NCBI RefSeq assembly: GCF_947631635.1
Contig: NZ_CANRMB010000029.1
Location: 1 to 49,635 of the forward strand
Source of the DNA: an uncultured Dysosmobacter sp.
GTDB taxonomy: Bacteria; Bacillota; Clostridia; Oscillospirales; Oscillospiraceae
DNA length: 49,635 nt
Direction of reading: 5' to 3'
Shown here one piece after another: positions 1 through 7,504 of this stretch. The first letter of the stretch is position 1, and each line of letters starts with the position of its first letter. Made by a program: the position numbers and the translations under genes. The notes under the pieces are model-generated. The model worked only from the letters and a program-made list of their open reading frames with translations, did not search any database and had not been told where the DNA came from.

Positions 1-22
1 GCCGCTTCCGGCGGTGACATTT

Positions 23-51
23 ACTGTAGCACAAAGATTTTGGTTTGTCAA
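23..51 (-). promoter_or_regulatory. Leftward sigma-70-type promoter
   Basis: On the minus strand TTGACA (46-51) is followed after exactly 17 bases by TACAGT (23-28). It would transcribe out of the left edge of the window, divergent from the plus-strand early genes, as expected for a lysogeny/regulatory arm lying to the left. The -35 matches consensus fully and the -10 matches in four or five positions. No downstream gene is visible, so its role is inferred. Confidence 0.55.
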
Positions 52-90
52 CACTTTTCATCAGATTTTTTCCTTCTAGCAGCCATTACT

Positions 91-134
91 ATAAGTTTGC
101 AAGGTCCGACAAGGACCGGCAAACTTATTTTTTT
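91..134 (+). terminator. Hairpin plus T-run in early leader (terminator or attenuator)
   Basis: ATAAGTTTGC (91-100) pairs with GCAAACTTAT (119-128), and inside it GGTCC (103-107) pairs with GGACC (113-117). A run of seven T residues follows immediately. This is a classic intrinsic terminator on the plus strand. It lies just upstream of the first early gene's ribosome site (141-150), so it either ends a transcript from the left or acts as an attenuator needing antitermination. Confidence 0.75.
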
Positions 135-156
135 ATGCCTGGGAGGTGAAAAAGGT

Positions 157-432
157 ATGGCACGCTGCTATATTACGCGCTCCTACGAGGAGCGGCTGGC
201 GATTCAAAGCCTGTGGGAAGATGGCGTCCAGGCGAAAAAGATTGCGGAGAAGCTGGGTGCCCCGCTGTCCTCCCTCTACTCTGAACTGCGGCGCGGCCAG
301 GACGGAAGCAGGCTGCCGAACCAGCGCCTGCGGTACAGCGCGGACCTGGCGCAAATGCGGATTCAGCAATCCTACGAGCAGAGGGGACGCGGCAACGGCC
401 AGGCACAGAAAGGGGCTGGAAACGGTGGCTAA
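157..432 (+). CDS. IS30-type helix-turn-helix DNA-binding protein
   Basis: A 91-residue protein starting at an ATG preceded by GGGAGGTGA (142-150). The N-terminal half reads like the HTH_38 domain found at the start of IS30-type transposases and small phage regulators. A YEERLAIQSLWEDG segment is followed by KKIAEKLGAPLSSLYSELRRG, a helix-turn-helix typical of this family. No catalytic DDE domain follows, so it is a stand-alone DNA-binding protein rather than a transposase. It is the first gene behind the terminator-like leader. Its stop overlaps the start of the next gene by 8 bases, so the two are probably translated together. Role as an early regulator is inferred. Confidence 0.7.
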   Translation: MARCYITRSYEERLAIQSLWEDGVQAKKIAEKLGAPLSSLYSELRRGQDGSRLPNQRLRYSADLAQMRIQQSYEQRGRGNGQAQKGAGNGG

Positions 433-811
433 GAAGTATTATCCCGGCGGGTTCCGGCTGACGCTGAAAACGGCGCGGGCGCTGGCGGCCCAAGAGCTGG
501 GGACGGCAAAGGGACTGGCGCAGACCGTCGGGGTGTCGGAGGGATTCTTCTCTATGTGCCTCGGAAAAATGCGGGTGCGCATCCAACCGGATATGCGAAA
601 CCTCAGTGGGCGGGTCATGCTGGCCCTGGATATGCAGGGCGCTGGCGGCGAAATCGTGAAGTTCTACGACCGGGAGACGCTGGAGGAGGACTTCGACGAG
701 GAGTACATCTACTCAAACAGGCTGGCGCGGGAGACCGTGCGGGACTGGGTTTTGAGCGGGAGCCTGGAGGGGTGCCACCAGCGCGTGGACGAAATCTGGA
801 ACAAGGGTTAA
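425..811 (+). CDS. Phage protein of unknown function, possible HTH
   Basis: A 128-residue protein beginning at GTG 425, inside the end of the upstream HTH gene. This start avoids the implausible Arg-rich N-terminus of the longer open frame. Residues about 25-45 (AAQELGTAKGLAQTVGVSE) could form a helix-turn-helix resembling a Cro-like fold. The C-terminal half is acidic and aromatic. No family is recognised. Its position directly after a DNA-binding protein and the 8-base overlap suggest a regulatory or early host-takeover role, but that is inference only. Confidence 0.6.
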   Translation: MAKKYYPGGFRLTLKTARALAAQELGTAKGLAQTVGVSEGFFSMCLGKMRVRIQPDMRNLSGRVMLALDMQGAGGEIVKFYDRETLEEDFDEEYIYSNRLARETVRDWVLSGSLEGCHQRVDEIWNKG

Positions 812-821
812 GGAGGACGCC

Positions 822-998
822 ATGCTGAAATTTATTGCGAACGTCACCTACAGCAACGGGGCGACGGAAAGCGCAATCATCAAAGCGGAAACGCGGAGAA
901 AAGCGTGGGAGAAGCTGCTGCTGGCCTTTGACGGCGGCGACGGGCTTGCGGATGTCTCTATCAGAGGCCCGGTCCTGCCGAAGTATGAAATCAAGTAA
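822..998 (+). CDS. Small hypothetical protein (58 aa)
   Basis: ATG at 822 follows AGGAGG (811-816) at good spacing and a TAA at 996 closes a 58-codon frame. The product begins MLKFIANVTYSNG and contains a basic patch (KAETRRKAWEKLL) followed by an acidic glycine stretch. It fills the gap between two neighbours neatly and shares their codon style, so I consider it real. Function is unknown. Confidence 0.6.
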   Translation: MLKFIANVTYSNGATESAIIKAETRRKAWEKLLLAFDGGDGLADVSIRGPVLPKYEIK

Positions 999-1013
999 CA
1001 GGAGGGCAAAGAA

Positions 1014-1993
1014 GTGGACGGCGAGAGTGGAGGGGTACAGTACGTTGCGAGGATAAGCCACGGAAAGGATAGCCTCAAAATGCTGGATGTCATCATTTCT
1101 CGCGGCCTGCCGCTGGATAGGATTACAACCACCGACGTTTGGGCCACGGACACCATCCGGGGAGAGCATCCAAAGATGGTCGAGTTCAAGGAGATGGCCG
1201 ACGAATACATCTGGAGGAAGTACAGGATAGAAGTTGAGCACCTTTGCGCCATGAAAGACGGCGAAAAGGTGACTTATGAGAAGCTGTTTTACCACGTCCC
1301 CAAGCGCAAGACCGCGCGGGGGGGGGGGTCCTGGAAACAAGGCAAGATACTCGGATTCCCGACGCTGTGGGGACCGTGGTGCCAGTCAGACCTCAAACGG
1401 AGCGCAAAAGAACCGCATCCAAGGCTTCCCTGCACAAATCGGGAGCTGGTGCAAGAAACTCAAAATCGACTATCTACGGATTCCCCGTCTCCATCAACCG
1501 GCGGGGGGCCTGGTGCCAGAAGCTCAAAACGCACTTTTTGAACAGCCCCGCCGCGAGGGGCGGTAGAAATATCGTGGAGTACATTGGAATAGCGGCGGAC
1601 GAGCCAAAGAGGTTTGGGCAAATATCGGACAGAAAGCGCGCGCCGCTGGTGGAGTTCGGAATCGAGGAAGGGCTATGCGGCCTGTACTGCAAGTACAACG
1701 GAATCCTGGCCCCGTCCTACGGGGCGACGGCGAGCTGCCGGGACGGGTGCTGGATGTGCCACAACCAGGGAGTGAACCAGCTGCGCCTCCTGCGGCGGGA
1801 TTACCCGGACCTGTGGGCGCTCCTAATGAAATGGGACGCTGACAGCCCGGTAAACTTCCATCCGGACGGCCACACCGTCCACGACTTTGACAGGCGCTTC
1901 CAAATGGAGGACGAACACCTTCTGTCACCGGACGACAAGGTTTTCAGGTGGTCCATGCTGGAGGAGGACGAATTAAACTACAGACTTTTCTAA
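1014..1993 (+). pseudogene. PAPS-reductase-like (PP-loop) protein, broken by two frameshifts
   Basis: A GTG start at 1014 (ribosome site GGAGGG at 1001) opens a frame with SHGKDSLKML (a PP-loop ATP-binding motif like SGGKDS) and WATDTIRGEHPKMVEF, both typical of the phosphoadenosine-phosphosulfate reductase superfamily common in Firmicutes phages. Homology then hops to a second frame near 1409 (RIQGFPAQIGSWCKKLK) and to a third near 1472 (TIYGFPVSINRRGAWCQKLK). The third frame runs intact to the stop at 1993 through YIGIAADEPKRFGQI, CWMCHNQGVNQLRLL and the usual C-terminus. Both hops are net +1, each explained by loss of two bases. Three copies of a G-F-P...W-C...L-K unit lie in the broken zone. 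Either a decayed gene, a sequencing fault, or (least likely) recoding. Confidence 0.75.
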
Positions 1994-2008
1994 AGGAGGG
2001 GAAACGGA

Positions 2009-2182
2009 ATGTGTGACAAGGATTGCCGCCGCTTCGGGAAGTGTAAGGAGTGCCAGAAGTCCAAGATGGAGCGGGGCTATCTTATCTGTACCATCGGGGA
2101 CCGGAGCGGGACCCATGGCCGGTGCTTCACCTGCAAGCGGCTGGAGAAGTGCAAAAAGGCAAAGGAGGCGGCGGAGGCGTGA
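2009..2182 (+). CDS. Small cysteine-rich protein, probable zinc binding
   Basis: A 57-residue frame from ATG 2009, preceded by AAAGGAGGGG (1992-2001). Cysteines occur as C-x3-C, C-x2-C, a single Cys, and C-x2-C...C near the C-terminus, with many Lys and Arg between. That is the pattern of a small zinc-ribbon or treble-clef protein. Its stop overlaps the GTG start of the ASCH-like gene by 4 bases. No named family is recognised. It is one of several small Cys-rich proteins in this early operon. Confidence 0.65.
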   Translation: MCDKDCRRFGKCKECQKSKMERGYLICTIGDRSGTHGRCFTCKRLEKCKKAKEAAEA

Positions 2183-2904
2183 AGCCGATTCTGTTCAATG
2201 CCGAGATGGCCCAGGCCGTCCGCGAGGGGCGAAAGACGGTGACGCGGCGGGCCATAAAGCCGCAGCCGACATATCCGAGGTGGAATCAAATCGGCTGGCT
2301 GGGCTGGGACGATGGGCACGGGTACAGGATGCGCCAGCCGTACCAGGATGGCGAGGTCCTATATGTGCCGGAGCCGTGGCGCTGTATGGGGATGTTCGGA
2401 GAGACCGGGTATGTGGTCGGATTCAAGGACGGGGAAACCGTCCGGTTCATGTTCCGGGACAAGGACCGCGCCGAGAGGTGGGCCAAGTACGGGAATAAGC
2501 CGTTTGAACAGTGGCAATCCCCCTACTTCATGCCGCGGGAGGCAGCCCGGCTTTTCCTCCGAGCGGAGGATGTGCGGGTGGAACGCCTGCATGACATAAC
2601 CGAGGAGCAGGCCATAGACGAGGGTGCGAGATATACGGACTTCGGGGAATATACGCCGCCGTGGAAAATGAGCGTAGACGGCGGAAAAACATTCCACGGA
2701 GCAAAGCCCATACACCATCCGGGCTATCACTTCAAGGACGTGGAAAGGCCGGACCAATGTTTTGAATCCGCCAGGAGCGCCTTTGCAAACTACTGGGGCA
2801 GCACAATCAAGGCGGCGGACCGCGCCCTGTACGGCTGGGCAGCCAATCCCTGGGTGTGGGTCATCCGGTTTAAGCGTATCGGAGAGGGGGCGAGCGCGGA
2901 ATGA
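2179..2904 (+). CDS. ASCH-domain-like phage protein
   Basis: A 241-residue protein from GTG 2179. The opening KPILFNAEMAQAVREGRKT followed by VTRRAIKPQ is the hallmark of a widespread phage family related to ASCH/PUA-like RNA-binding domains: a short N-terminal strand, then a G-R-K-T-V-T-R-R motif. A second conserved piece, VERLHDITEEQAIDEGARY, lies near residue 138, and WAANPWVWVIRFKRI ends the fold. ASCH proteins are thought to bind RNA or modified nucleosides. The function here is not known. It overlaps both neighbours by four bases, which suggests coupled translation. Confidence 0.75.
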   Translation: MKPILFNAEMAQAVREGRKTVTRRAIKPQPTYPRWNQIGWLGWDDGHGYRMRQPYQDGEVLYVPEPWRCMGMFGETGYVVGFKDGETVRFMFRDKDRAERWAKYGNKPFEQWQSPYFMPREAARLFLRAEDVRVERLHDITEEQAIDEGARYTDFGEYTPPWKMSVDGGKTFHGAKPIHHPGYHFKDVERPDQCFESARSAFANYWGSTIKAADRALYGWAANPWVWVIRFKRIGEGASAE

Positions 2905-3137
2905 AGTGCTATGTGGAGATGACGGAGGAGGAGTACGGCGACTTCCTCCGGTGGCGAGCGGACCGGGCGAAGTATGACCGGGTGCTGTCCTCCGTGCAGA
3001 AGAAGTTCGAGCTGATGGCGAACAAGGCCACGTGGGCCATTGAGCCGGACCCGAAGAAAGAGGGCCGGTGCAAAATCGTGGACCACGACCACGCGACGGA
3101 GCTGCTGGAAATGGCGAAGGGCGTTCTCGGCGGATAG
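2901..3137 (+). CDS. Hypothetical phage protein (78 aa)
   Basis: ATG 2901 overlaps the stop of the ASCH-like gene in an ATGA junction. The product is short, charged and probably helical (MTEEEYGDFLRWRADRAKYD, then a C-terminal acidic/basic stretch), with no membrane segment or cysteine pair. No family is recognised. The tight junction and matching codon usage support a real gene. Confidence 0.65.
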   Translation: MKCYVEMTEEEYGDFLRWRADRAKYDRVLSSVQKKFELMANKATWAIEPDPKKEGRCKIVDHDHATELLEMAKGVLGG

Positions 3138-3149
3138 GGGGTGCGATAG

Positions 3150-3533
3150 GTGGCGGACCGCAAGAAATGGACCAGCGCGGAGCGGGAGGCGGTGTACCAA
3201 AAGACCGGCGGGCGCTGCGCCTACTGCGGGCAGGAAATCACCAGACAGGAAATGCAGCTGGACCACGTAAAGCCGGTGAAGCTCTATGAAGAATTGGATG
3301 GCGGCGCGGGGCTGAATGACCTGGAAAACATCCTCCCGGCCTGCCGCTCCTGTAACCACTATAAGCACACGTTCACGCTGGAGAAGTTCCGGGCCGCGCT
3401 GGAGCGGATGCCTGCGGTCCTGGAGCGGGACAGCGTGACATATCGGAACGCTGTGCGGTTTGGGCTGGTGCAGCCGACGCCGCACAAGGTCAGATTCTAT
3501 TTTGAAACGATGAAAGCAGGAGATGGAACGTGA
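3150..3533 (+). CDS. HNH endonuclease
   Basis: A 127-residue protein from GTG 3150. It carries the HNH-family order: CAYC (zinc pair) near residue 25, LDHVKP with the catalytic His near 39-44, an Asn in LNDLENILPACRSCNHYKH around residue 55-74, and a second zinc pair CRSC followed by the last His. Phage HNH nucleases cut DNA and often help packaging terminases, but this one lies far from the terminase genes, so a role in recombination or host DNA cleavage is equally possible. The N-terminal TSAEREAVYQKTGGRCAYC is a typical HNH lead-in. Confidence 0.85.
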   Translation: MADRKKWTSAEREAVYQKTGGRCAYCGQEITRQEMQLDHVKPVKLYEELDGGAGLNDLENILPACRSCNHYKHTFTLEKFRAALERMPAVLERDSVTYRNAVRFGLVQPTPHKVRFYFETMKAGDGT

Positions 3534-3820
3534 TGGAGAAAGTCTACATAGCCGGGAAAATCACGGGAGACCCGGAATACCGCATGAAGTTCGGGCGGGC
3601 CGCCCGCGCGCTGGAGATGACCGGGAATGTGGTCCTGAATCCGGCCACGCTGCCGAATGGGCTGAACCAGGCGGACTATATGCACATCTGCTTTGCCATG
3701 CTCGACTGTGCGGACAGGGCCGTGTTCCTCCCGGACTGGAACGAAAGCGAGGGGGCCATGCTGGAGCAAGCGTACTGTGCCAAGACCGGGAAGCCGGTGG
3801 CCTTTTTGGCGGGGGTGTGA
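3533..3820 (+). CDS. DUF4406 protein (deoxyribosyltransferase-like fold)
   Basis: About 95 residues. The start is ATG 3533, overlapping the upstream stop; GTG 3530 is an in-frame alternative. The opening KVYIAGKITGDPEYRMKF, then VVLNPATLPNGL and an acidic DWNESEGAMLEQAYCAKTGK stretch, are diagnostic of DUF4406. That family is related to nucleoside 2-deoxyribosyltransferases and common in phages. The conserved Asp and Glu in the second half match the expected active-site region. It may act in nucleotide metabolism; no substrate can be assigned. Confidence 0.8.
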   Translation: MEKVYIAGKITGDPEYRMKFGRAARALEMTGNVVLNPATLPNGLNQADYMHICFAMLDCADRAVFLPDWNESEGAMLEQAYCAKTGKPVAFLAGV

Positions 3821-3821
3821 A

Positions 3822-4481
3822 ATGAAAATCGAGGAAGCTGTGAGAATCCTTGACCCGGACACGACCGCGGCGGCCCTGTACGGCCTGCCCCACGACGAGG
3901 CCGTGGAGCTGGTGGAGGCCGCCTGCCGCCTGGCCGTTGATAACCTGCGAGAGAACCTGGAGGCAGCGGCGGACGCCTGCAGTCGGGCCGTTTCCTCAAT
4001 CCGCGACCAGCTGCTGACGGAGGTGGAGCTGGAGCGGTGCCGGGCGTATGGGGTCAAGTGGGTAAGCCGGGACGATGTAGGGAAATGCTTTGTGAAGCTG
4101 TGGAAAGGTAAACCTATGTCGAGCGCGGGGTGTTATGTCGGGCGCGAGCAGGTTGCGCTTGTGCATGATGTGTCTCTTTTCCCAAGTGTTCAACCGGGCG
4201 GATGCGTATGCGCAGAGCAGGCGGAGGAACAGCCGCTCACGCTGGAGGAGCTGCGCAAGATGACGATGCGGTGCGAGGGAATCTACGTCGCCAACATCGA
4301 CGGGAGGCCGCTTTTCCGGGAAAGGAAATGCTGCGCCGCCGTCCTGGACATGGTGCCCACATACGGAGGCCCGGCGCACATCCAGGCAATCTATGGCGAA
4401 AAGCTCTCACTGTGGGAGGATGACTACGGGAAAACGTGGGTGGCATATCGCCGCCCGCCGGTGGAGGCGGGGAATGTTTAG
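3822..4481 (+). CDS. Hypothetical phage protein (219 aa)
   Basis: Starts at ATG 3822, right after the DUF4406 stop, with GGGGGTGTG just upstream. The first 80 residues are predicted to be helical (MKIEEAVRILDPDTTAAALY, then a long Glu/Ala-rich segment with DNLRENLEAAADACSRAV). The middle and C-terminus hold scattered cysteines and aromatics, ending in a compact YGGPAHIQAIYGEKLSLWED segment. Similar openings (E-A-V-R-I-L-D-P-x-T) recur in Firmicutes phage early genes of unknown role. No domain is assigned. Its last 8 bases overlap the next gene. Confidence 0.7.
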   Translation: MKIEEAVRILDPDTTAAALYGLPHDEAVELVEAACRLAVDNLRENLEAAADACSRAVSSIRDQLLTEVELERCRAYGVKWVSRDDVGKCFVKLWKGKPMSSAGCYVGREQVALVHDVSLFPSVQPGGCVCAEQAEEQPLTLEELRKMTMRCEGIYVANIDGRPLFRERKCCAAVLDMVPTYGGPAHIQAIYGEKLSLWEDDYGKTWVAYRRPPVEAGNV

Positions 4482-4668
4482 CCCGATGGGGCCGAAGCGG
4501 TGCCCCTGCTGCGGTGGAATAGCGGAGATGCGCTACACGTTCATCAGGTCATATTACTACATAAAATGCTGCACCTGCGGGTTGAGGACAAAGCCATACA
4601 GAGAAATGTATATGGCGGAATACGCATGGGACCGCAGAGTGCGGGAAAAAGAAGGTGAAAACCATTGA
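4474..4668 (+). CDS. Lar-like zinc-finger protein
   Basis: A 64-residue protein from ATG 4474 (ATG 4486 is an alternative). It shows KRCPCCGGIAEMRY, then YIKCCTCGLRTKPY, then a C-terminal YAWDRRV. That C-P-x-C-G-G ... C-x2-C-G ... A-W-x-R-R order is the signature of Lar-family (restriction alleviation) zinc proteins found in many phages. The classic Rac-prophage Lar modulates type I restriction-modification. Whether this homologue does so is inference. It overlaps both neighbours. Confidence 0.7.
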   Translation: MFSPMGPKRCPCCGGIAEMRYTFIRSYYYIKCCTCGLRTKPYREMYMAEYAWDRRVREKEGENH

Positions 4669-4853
4669 AGGAAGAACAGCGGTGCCAGCTGGGCCGGAAT
4701 ATGCCGGGGCCGCCGGGGTCGGAGTGCGCGCCGGATGTGTGCAGGCGCTGTGGATGGAATCCCAAGGTCGAGAAGTGGAGAAAGGCGCTTATCCACGCCG
4801 GGGTCCTGGAGCGGGACGAGAACGGGGTGGAGCGGCTGGTGCTCAAAAATTGA
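4665..4853 (+). CDS. Small cysteine-containing phage protein
   Basis: A 62-residue protein probably starting at TTG 4665 behind GAAGGTGA (4651-4658), overlapping the Lar-like gene by 4 bases. It contains C-x14-C-x4-C-x2-C followed by G-W-N, resembling the short protein that in many Firmicutes phages reads C-P-x-C-G-W-N-P. No function is known. Its C-terminal half (KVEKWRKALIHAGVLERDEN) looks helical. Confidence 0.55.
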   Translation: MKEEQRCQLGRNMPGPPGSECAPDVCRRCGWNPKVEKWRKALIHAGVLERDENGVERLVLKN

Positions 4854-4867
4854 GGAGGTGTTCAGGA

Positions 4868-5578
4868 GTGAAGCCAATCTATAAGCCAAAAGGCGCGGCG
4901 GCGGAGTATGCGGAATACGCCATAAACATCTACACCGGATGCCCGCACCGCTGCTACTACTGCTTCGCGCCGCAGGTCCTCCGCCGCGAGCGGGAGGATT
5001 TCCACTCCCACGTGGAGCCGCGCAGGGACATTGTGGCGGAGGTGGCCCACCAGCTCAATATGGAGCAAATCACAGGGAAAACCGTTCACCTGTGCTTTAC
5101 GTGTGACCCATACCCGACCGGCTACGACACCACGCCCACGCGGGAGATTATCAAGCTCCTAAAGGACAGTGGGAACCACGTGCAGATTCTCACCAAGGGA
5201 GACGGGAGCCGGGACTTTGACCTGCTGGACGGTGGGGATTGGTACGGCATCACGGTTTCCGGCGGGGAGGCGGAAAGCTACCTGCGCGAGCCGAAAGCAA
5301 TCAGGCTGTCAAAAAGAATGTCGGCGCTCATTGAAGCGAAAGAGCGCGGGATAAAAACCTGGGTCTCCTTCGAGCCGGTCCTGGTGGAATCCGATGTATT
5401 GGAGATTCTGCGGACATTCCACGGCAACTTTGACCGCGTGAAAATCGGGAAGCTGAATTACTGGCCGTCAGACATCAACTGGGCGGAGTTCGGGCGAAAG
5501 GTGGAGACGCTGTGCCAGGAGCTGAGCCTGGACTACTACATCAAGGACAAGCTGCGGGCGGAGATGGAAAAAGCATGA
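4868..5578 (+). CDS. Radical SAM protein, spore photoproduct lyase-like
   Basis: A 236-residue protein from GTG 4868, with GAGGAGGTG at 4852-4860. Residues 20-35 hold INIYTGCPHRCYYC, a C-x3-C-x2-C cluster motif that binds a 4Fe-4S centre and SAM. Downstream FTCDPYPTGYD, LTKGDGSRDFDLL and WVSFEPVLV follow the SPL/Rv2578c-type radical SAM TIM barrel. Bacterial SPL repairs thymine dimers in spore DNA and is about 340 residues. This phage form is shorter and lacks the N-terminal extension, so DNA repair is a reasonable but unproven role. Confidence 0.8.
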   Translation: MKPIYKPKGAAAEYAEYAINIYTGCPHRCYYCFAPQVLRREREDFHSHVEPRRDIVAEVAHQLNMEQITGKTVHLCFTCDPYPTGYDTTPTREIIKLLKDSGNHVQILTKGDGSRDFDLLDGGDWYGITVSGGEAESYLREPKAIRLSKRMSALIEAKERGIKTWVSFEPVLVESDVLEILRTFHGNFDRVKIGKLNYWPSDINWAEFGRKVETLCQELSLDYYIKDKLRAEMEKA

Positions 5579-5793
5579 GCGGCCCGCGGGCGGACTTCTC
5601 CAGAACCTGCGAGGGCTGCGGCCACGTGGTCAGGGAGCCGGAGAAAAGCGGCGAGCTGTGGGCAAGGTGCTTTGCGCCGGGACCGTGCCGGGGGTACGTC
5701 GTCGGTCATGCGCACTATCTCCCCTATGTTCCGGCCTGGTGCCCGCTGATGCGGGGCGAGGCCGGGGCGCGGGCCGATACATTAAATAAATAG
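5575..5793 (+). CDS. Small cysteine-rich protein (72 aa)
   Basis: ATG 5575 overlaps the radical SAM gene stop (ATGA-type junction). The product shows TCEGCGHVV, later RCFAPGPCRGYV and WCPLM: five cysteines in a zinc-ribbon-like spacing. This resembles small phage proteins of unknown function whose central piece reads R-C-x-A-P-G-P-x-R-G-Y. No enzyme motif is seen. Confidence 0.6.
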   Translation: MSGPRADFSRTCEGCGHVVREPEKSGELWARCFAPGPCRGYVVGHAHYLPYVPAWCPLMRGEAGARADTLNK

Positions 5794-5810
5794 GAATGGG
5801 GGTGGATGCC

Positions 5811-6050
5811 GTGAGCCGATGTAGAATGTGCGGCGCTGAAATCGACTGGATTCAGACGCCGGAGGGAAAGTATGTCGCGGTGGACCCGGAACCGGTCGTT
5901 GTCGCGGAGAACACGGGGACGGACGTTTTCTACACCGACGAGGGGCGGAAATTCGTGGGGACGGAAAGCGGCCTGCCGTGGAGGCCGGACCTGGAGGTGG
6001 GATTCGTCCCACACGTGCGGACCTGCGTTTGTTTCAGGACGGGGCGGTGA
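5811..6050 (+). CDS. Small zinc-ribbon-like phage protein
   Basis: About 79 residues. I place the start at GTG 5811 because GGGGGTGG (5798-5805) lies at ribosome-site distance. ATG 5796 is in frame but has only a poorly spaced site. The product opens SRCRMCGAEIDWIQTPEGKY, a C-x2-C plus W-I-x-T-x-x-G-K pattern known from small phage proteins, and ends with HVRTCVCF, giving a second Cys pair. Probably one zinc bound. Function unknown. Confidence 0.6.
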   Translation: MSRCRMCGAEIDWIQTPEGKYVAVDPEPVVVAENTGTDVFYTDEGRKFVGTESGLPWRPDLEVGFVPHVRTCVCFRTGR

Positions 6051-6056
6051 AGCTGG

Positions 6057-6989
6057 ATGGAAACTGTGCTGCTGGGTGACGCCCTGGAGCAGCTGCGGGG
6101 CCTGGAGGCAGAAAGCGCATATACCTGTGTAACCTCCCCTCCCTATTACAACCTGCGGGACTACGGCACGCCGGGGCAAATCGGGATGGAGGCCACGCCG
6201 GAGGAGTACATCGAGAAGCTGGTGGAGATTTTCCGCGAGGTGCGGCGGGTCCTCCGCCCGGATGGGACCCTGTGGGTCAACATGGGCGACAGCTACGCCA
6301 CCAGGTCGGGGAACAATCCGCCGGGGAACACGCGGAACCGGTGCGGCCACACCGAGAAGCGGACGCCGAAGGGCTACAAGTACAAGGACCTGATGGGGAT
6401 TCCCTGGATGCTGGCCTTTGCCCTGCGGGCGGACGGCTGGTATCTGCGGCAGGACATCATCTGGAGCAAACCGAACTGTATGCCGGAGGCCGTCGTGGAC
6501 CGATGCACCAAGAGCCACGAATATATTTTCCTCCTGTCCAAGTCCCCGCGATACTACTTTGACGCGGCGGCCCTGCGGGAGCCGTGCGCCAGCCGGAAAG
6601 GGAACGCCAAAACCTTCCGCGGCGGCGGGGCCTACACCGGCGGGCGGTCCTTCCAGAACAGCGCGCGGGTGAAAAGGACGAGCCACGGGAACACGGCGAA
6701 CCGGACCGGGACCAGGAACAAGCGGGATGTGTGGGCCGTCGCCACCGGCGGATTCAAGGGCGCGCACTTTGCCGTGTTCCCGGAAAGGCTGGTCGAGCCG
6801 TGCATCCTGGCAGGCTGCCCGGAGGGTGGGACCGTCCTGGACCCGTTCGCCGGGAGCGGGACAACCGGGGTCGTTGCGAAGCGGCTGCGCCGGAACTTCA
6901 TAGGCGTAGAAATCAACGAGGATTACCGGGAGATGGCCGAAAAAAGAATATCCGCCACGGAGGCGGAATTTGAACAAATGACAATGTGA
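6057..6989 (+). CDS. Beta-class DNA methyltransferase (TSPPY type)
   Basis: A 310-residue protein from ATG 6057. Motif IV (CVTSPPYYN, residues about 24-32) precedes motif I (LDPFAGSGTTG, about 261-271), the order of beta-class amino-methyltransferases. The S-P-P-Y catalytic tetrapeptide favours N4-cytosine over N6-adenine methylation. The target-recognition region (about 80-230) is rich in Arg and Gly. No restriction gene is adjacent, so it is an orphan phage enzyme, likely to modify phage DNA against host restriction. Its stop overlaps a GTG of the next gene. Confidence 0.88.
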   Translation: METVLLGDALEQLRGLEAESAYTCVTSPPYYNLRDYGTPGQIGMEATPEEYIEKLVEIFREVRRVLRPDGTLWVNMGDSYATRSGNNPPGNTRNRCGHTEKRTPKGYKYKDLMGIPWMLAFALRADGWYLRQDIIWSKPNCMPEAVVDRCTKSHEYIFLLSKSPRYYFDAAALREPCASRKGNAKTFRGGGAYTGGRSFQNSARVKRTSHGNTANRTGTRNKRDVWAVATGGFKGAHFAVFPERLVEPCILAGCPEGGTVLDPFAGSGTTGVVAKRLRRNFIGVEINEDYREMAEKRISATEAEFEQMTM

Positions 6990-7003
6990 AAGAAGGGAAA
7001 ACA

Positions 7004-7306
7004 ATGCAAACTGTGGAAATCGTGATTACTGTTCGCAGGCCGAGGAGCTGGAAACGGCGGACGGCCAGGGTGTGGAGAGCCGTGCGGAAGCGCGCGGCCA
7101 AGGTCAACTGGGGGGCCGTGGCCTGGTATGGGTTCCTGACCGTGGCCGGGGTGGTGCTGTACAAGGTCGGCGCTGCCTACGCCCTGAAAGAGCGCGGCTA
7201 CTACGCCGTGGGCGGCGAGGCGCTGGCCCTGCTCCTTCCCGTGCTGTGGTACGCGGTGGGAACGACCATCCGGGACTTCATGCGGGACGTGAGAAGCTGG
7301 TGGTAA
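7004..7306 (+). CDS. Small membrane protein
   Basis: About 100 residues from ATG 7004, with AGAAGGGA upstream (GTG 6986 would add six residues). A strongly basic N-terminal segment (residues 8-40) is followed by two hydrophobic stretches, about 44-62 (WGAVAWYGFLTVAGVVLYKV) and 74-92 (GEALALLLPVLWYAVGTTI), consistent with two membrane helices. No family is recognised. The large positive charge before the first helix predicts the N-terminus in the cytoplasm. Confidence 0.6.
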   Translation: MQTVEIVITVRRPRSWKRRTARVWRAVRKRAAKVNWGAVAWYGFLTVAGVVLYKVGAAYALKERGYYAVGGEALALLLPVLWYAVGTTIRDFMRDVRSWW

Positions 7307-7309
7307 GCG

Positions 7310-7504
7310 GTGCCGAAGAAAAAGAAACCGCCCGCCAATGCAACGGCCTGGTGTGACCTGCACGACCGGCTGATGAACGATGTCTACATACGGCGGCGGG
7401 GGTGCGCCATGCGGCGCTGTAAGCACCTGCGCTGGCTGAATGACGAACGATGGAATCCCGGAAACGGGTCCAAATATCAAAAACGGAGGGTAAAAAATGG
7501 TTAG
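7310..7504 (+). CDS. Small basic protein with three cysteines
   Basis: A 64-residue protein from GTG 7310, three bases after the previous stop. The N-terminus is lysine-rich (PKKKKPP). A central WCDLHDRLMNDVYIRRRGC and then RRCKHLRWL give Cys/His pairs that could bind one metal. The gene overlaps the next by 8 bases. Function unknown. Confidence 0.55.
   Translation: MPKKKKPPANATAWCDLHDRLMNDVYIRRRGCAMRRCKHLRWLNDERWNPGNGSKYQKRRVKNG

Noticed and set aside
157..432. Insertion sequence of the IS30 family
   Set aside because: Only the HTH part is present; no DDE domain or terminal inverted repeats were found around it.
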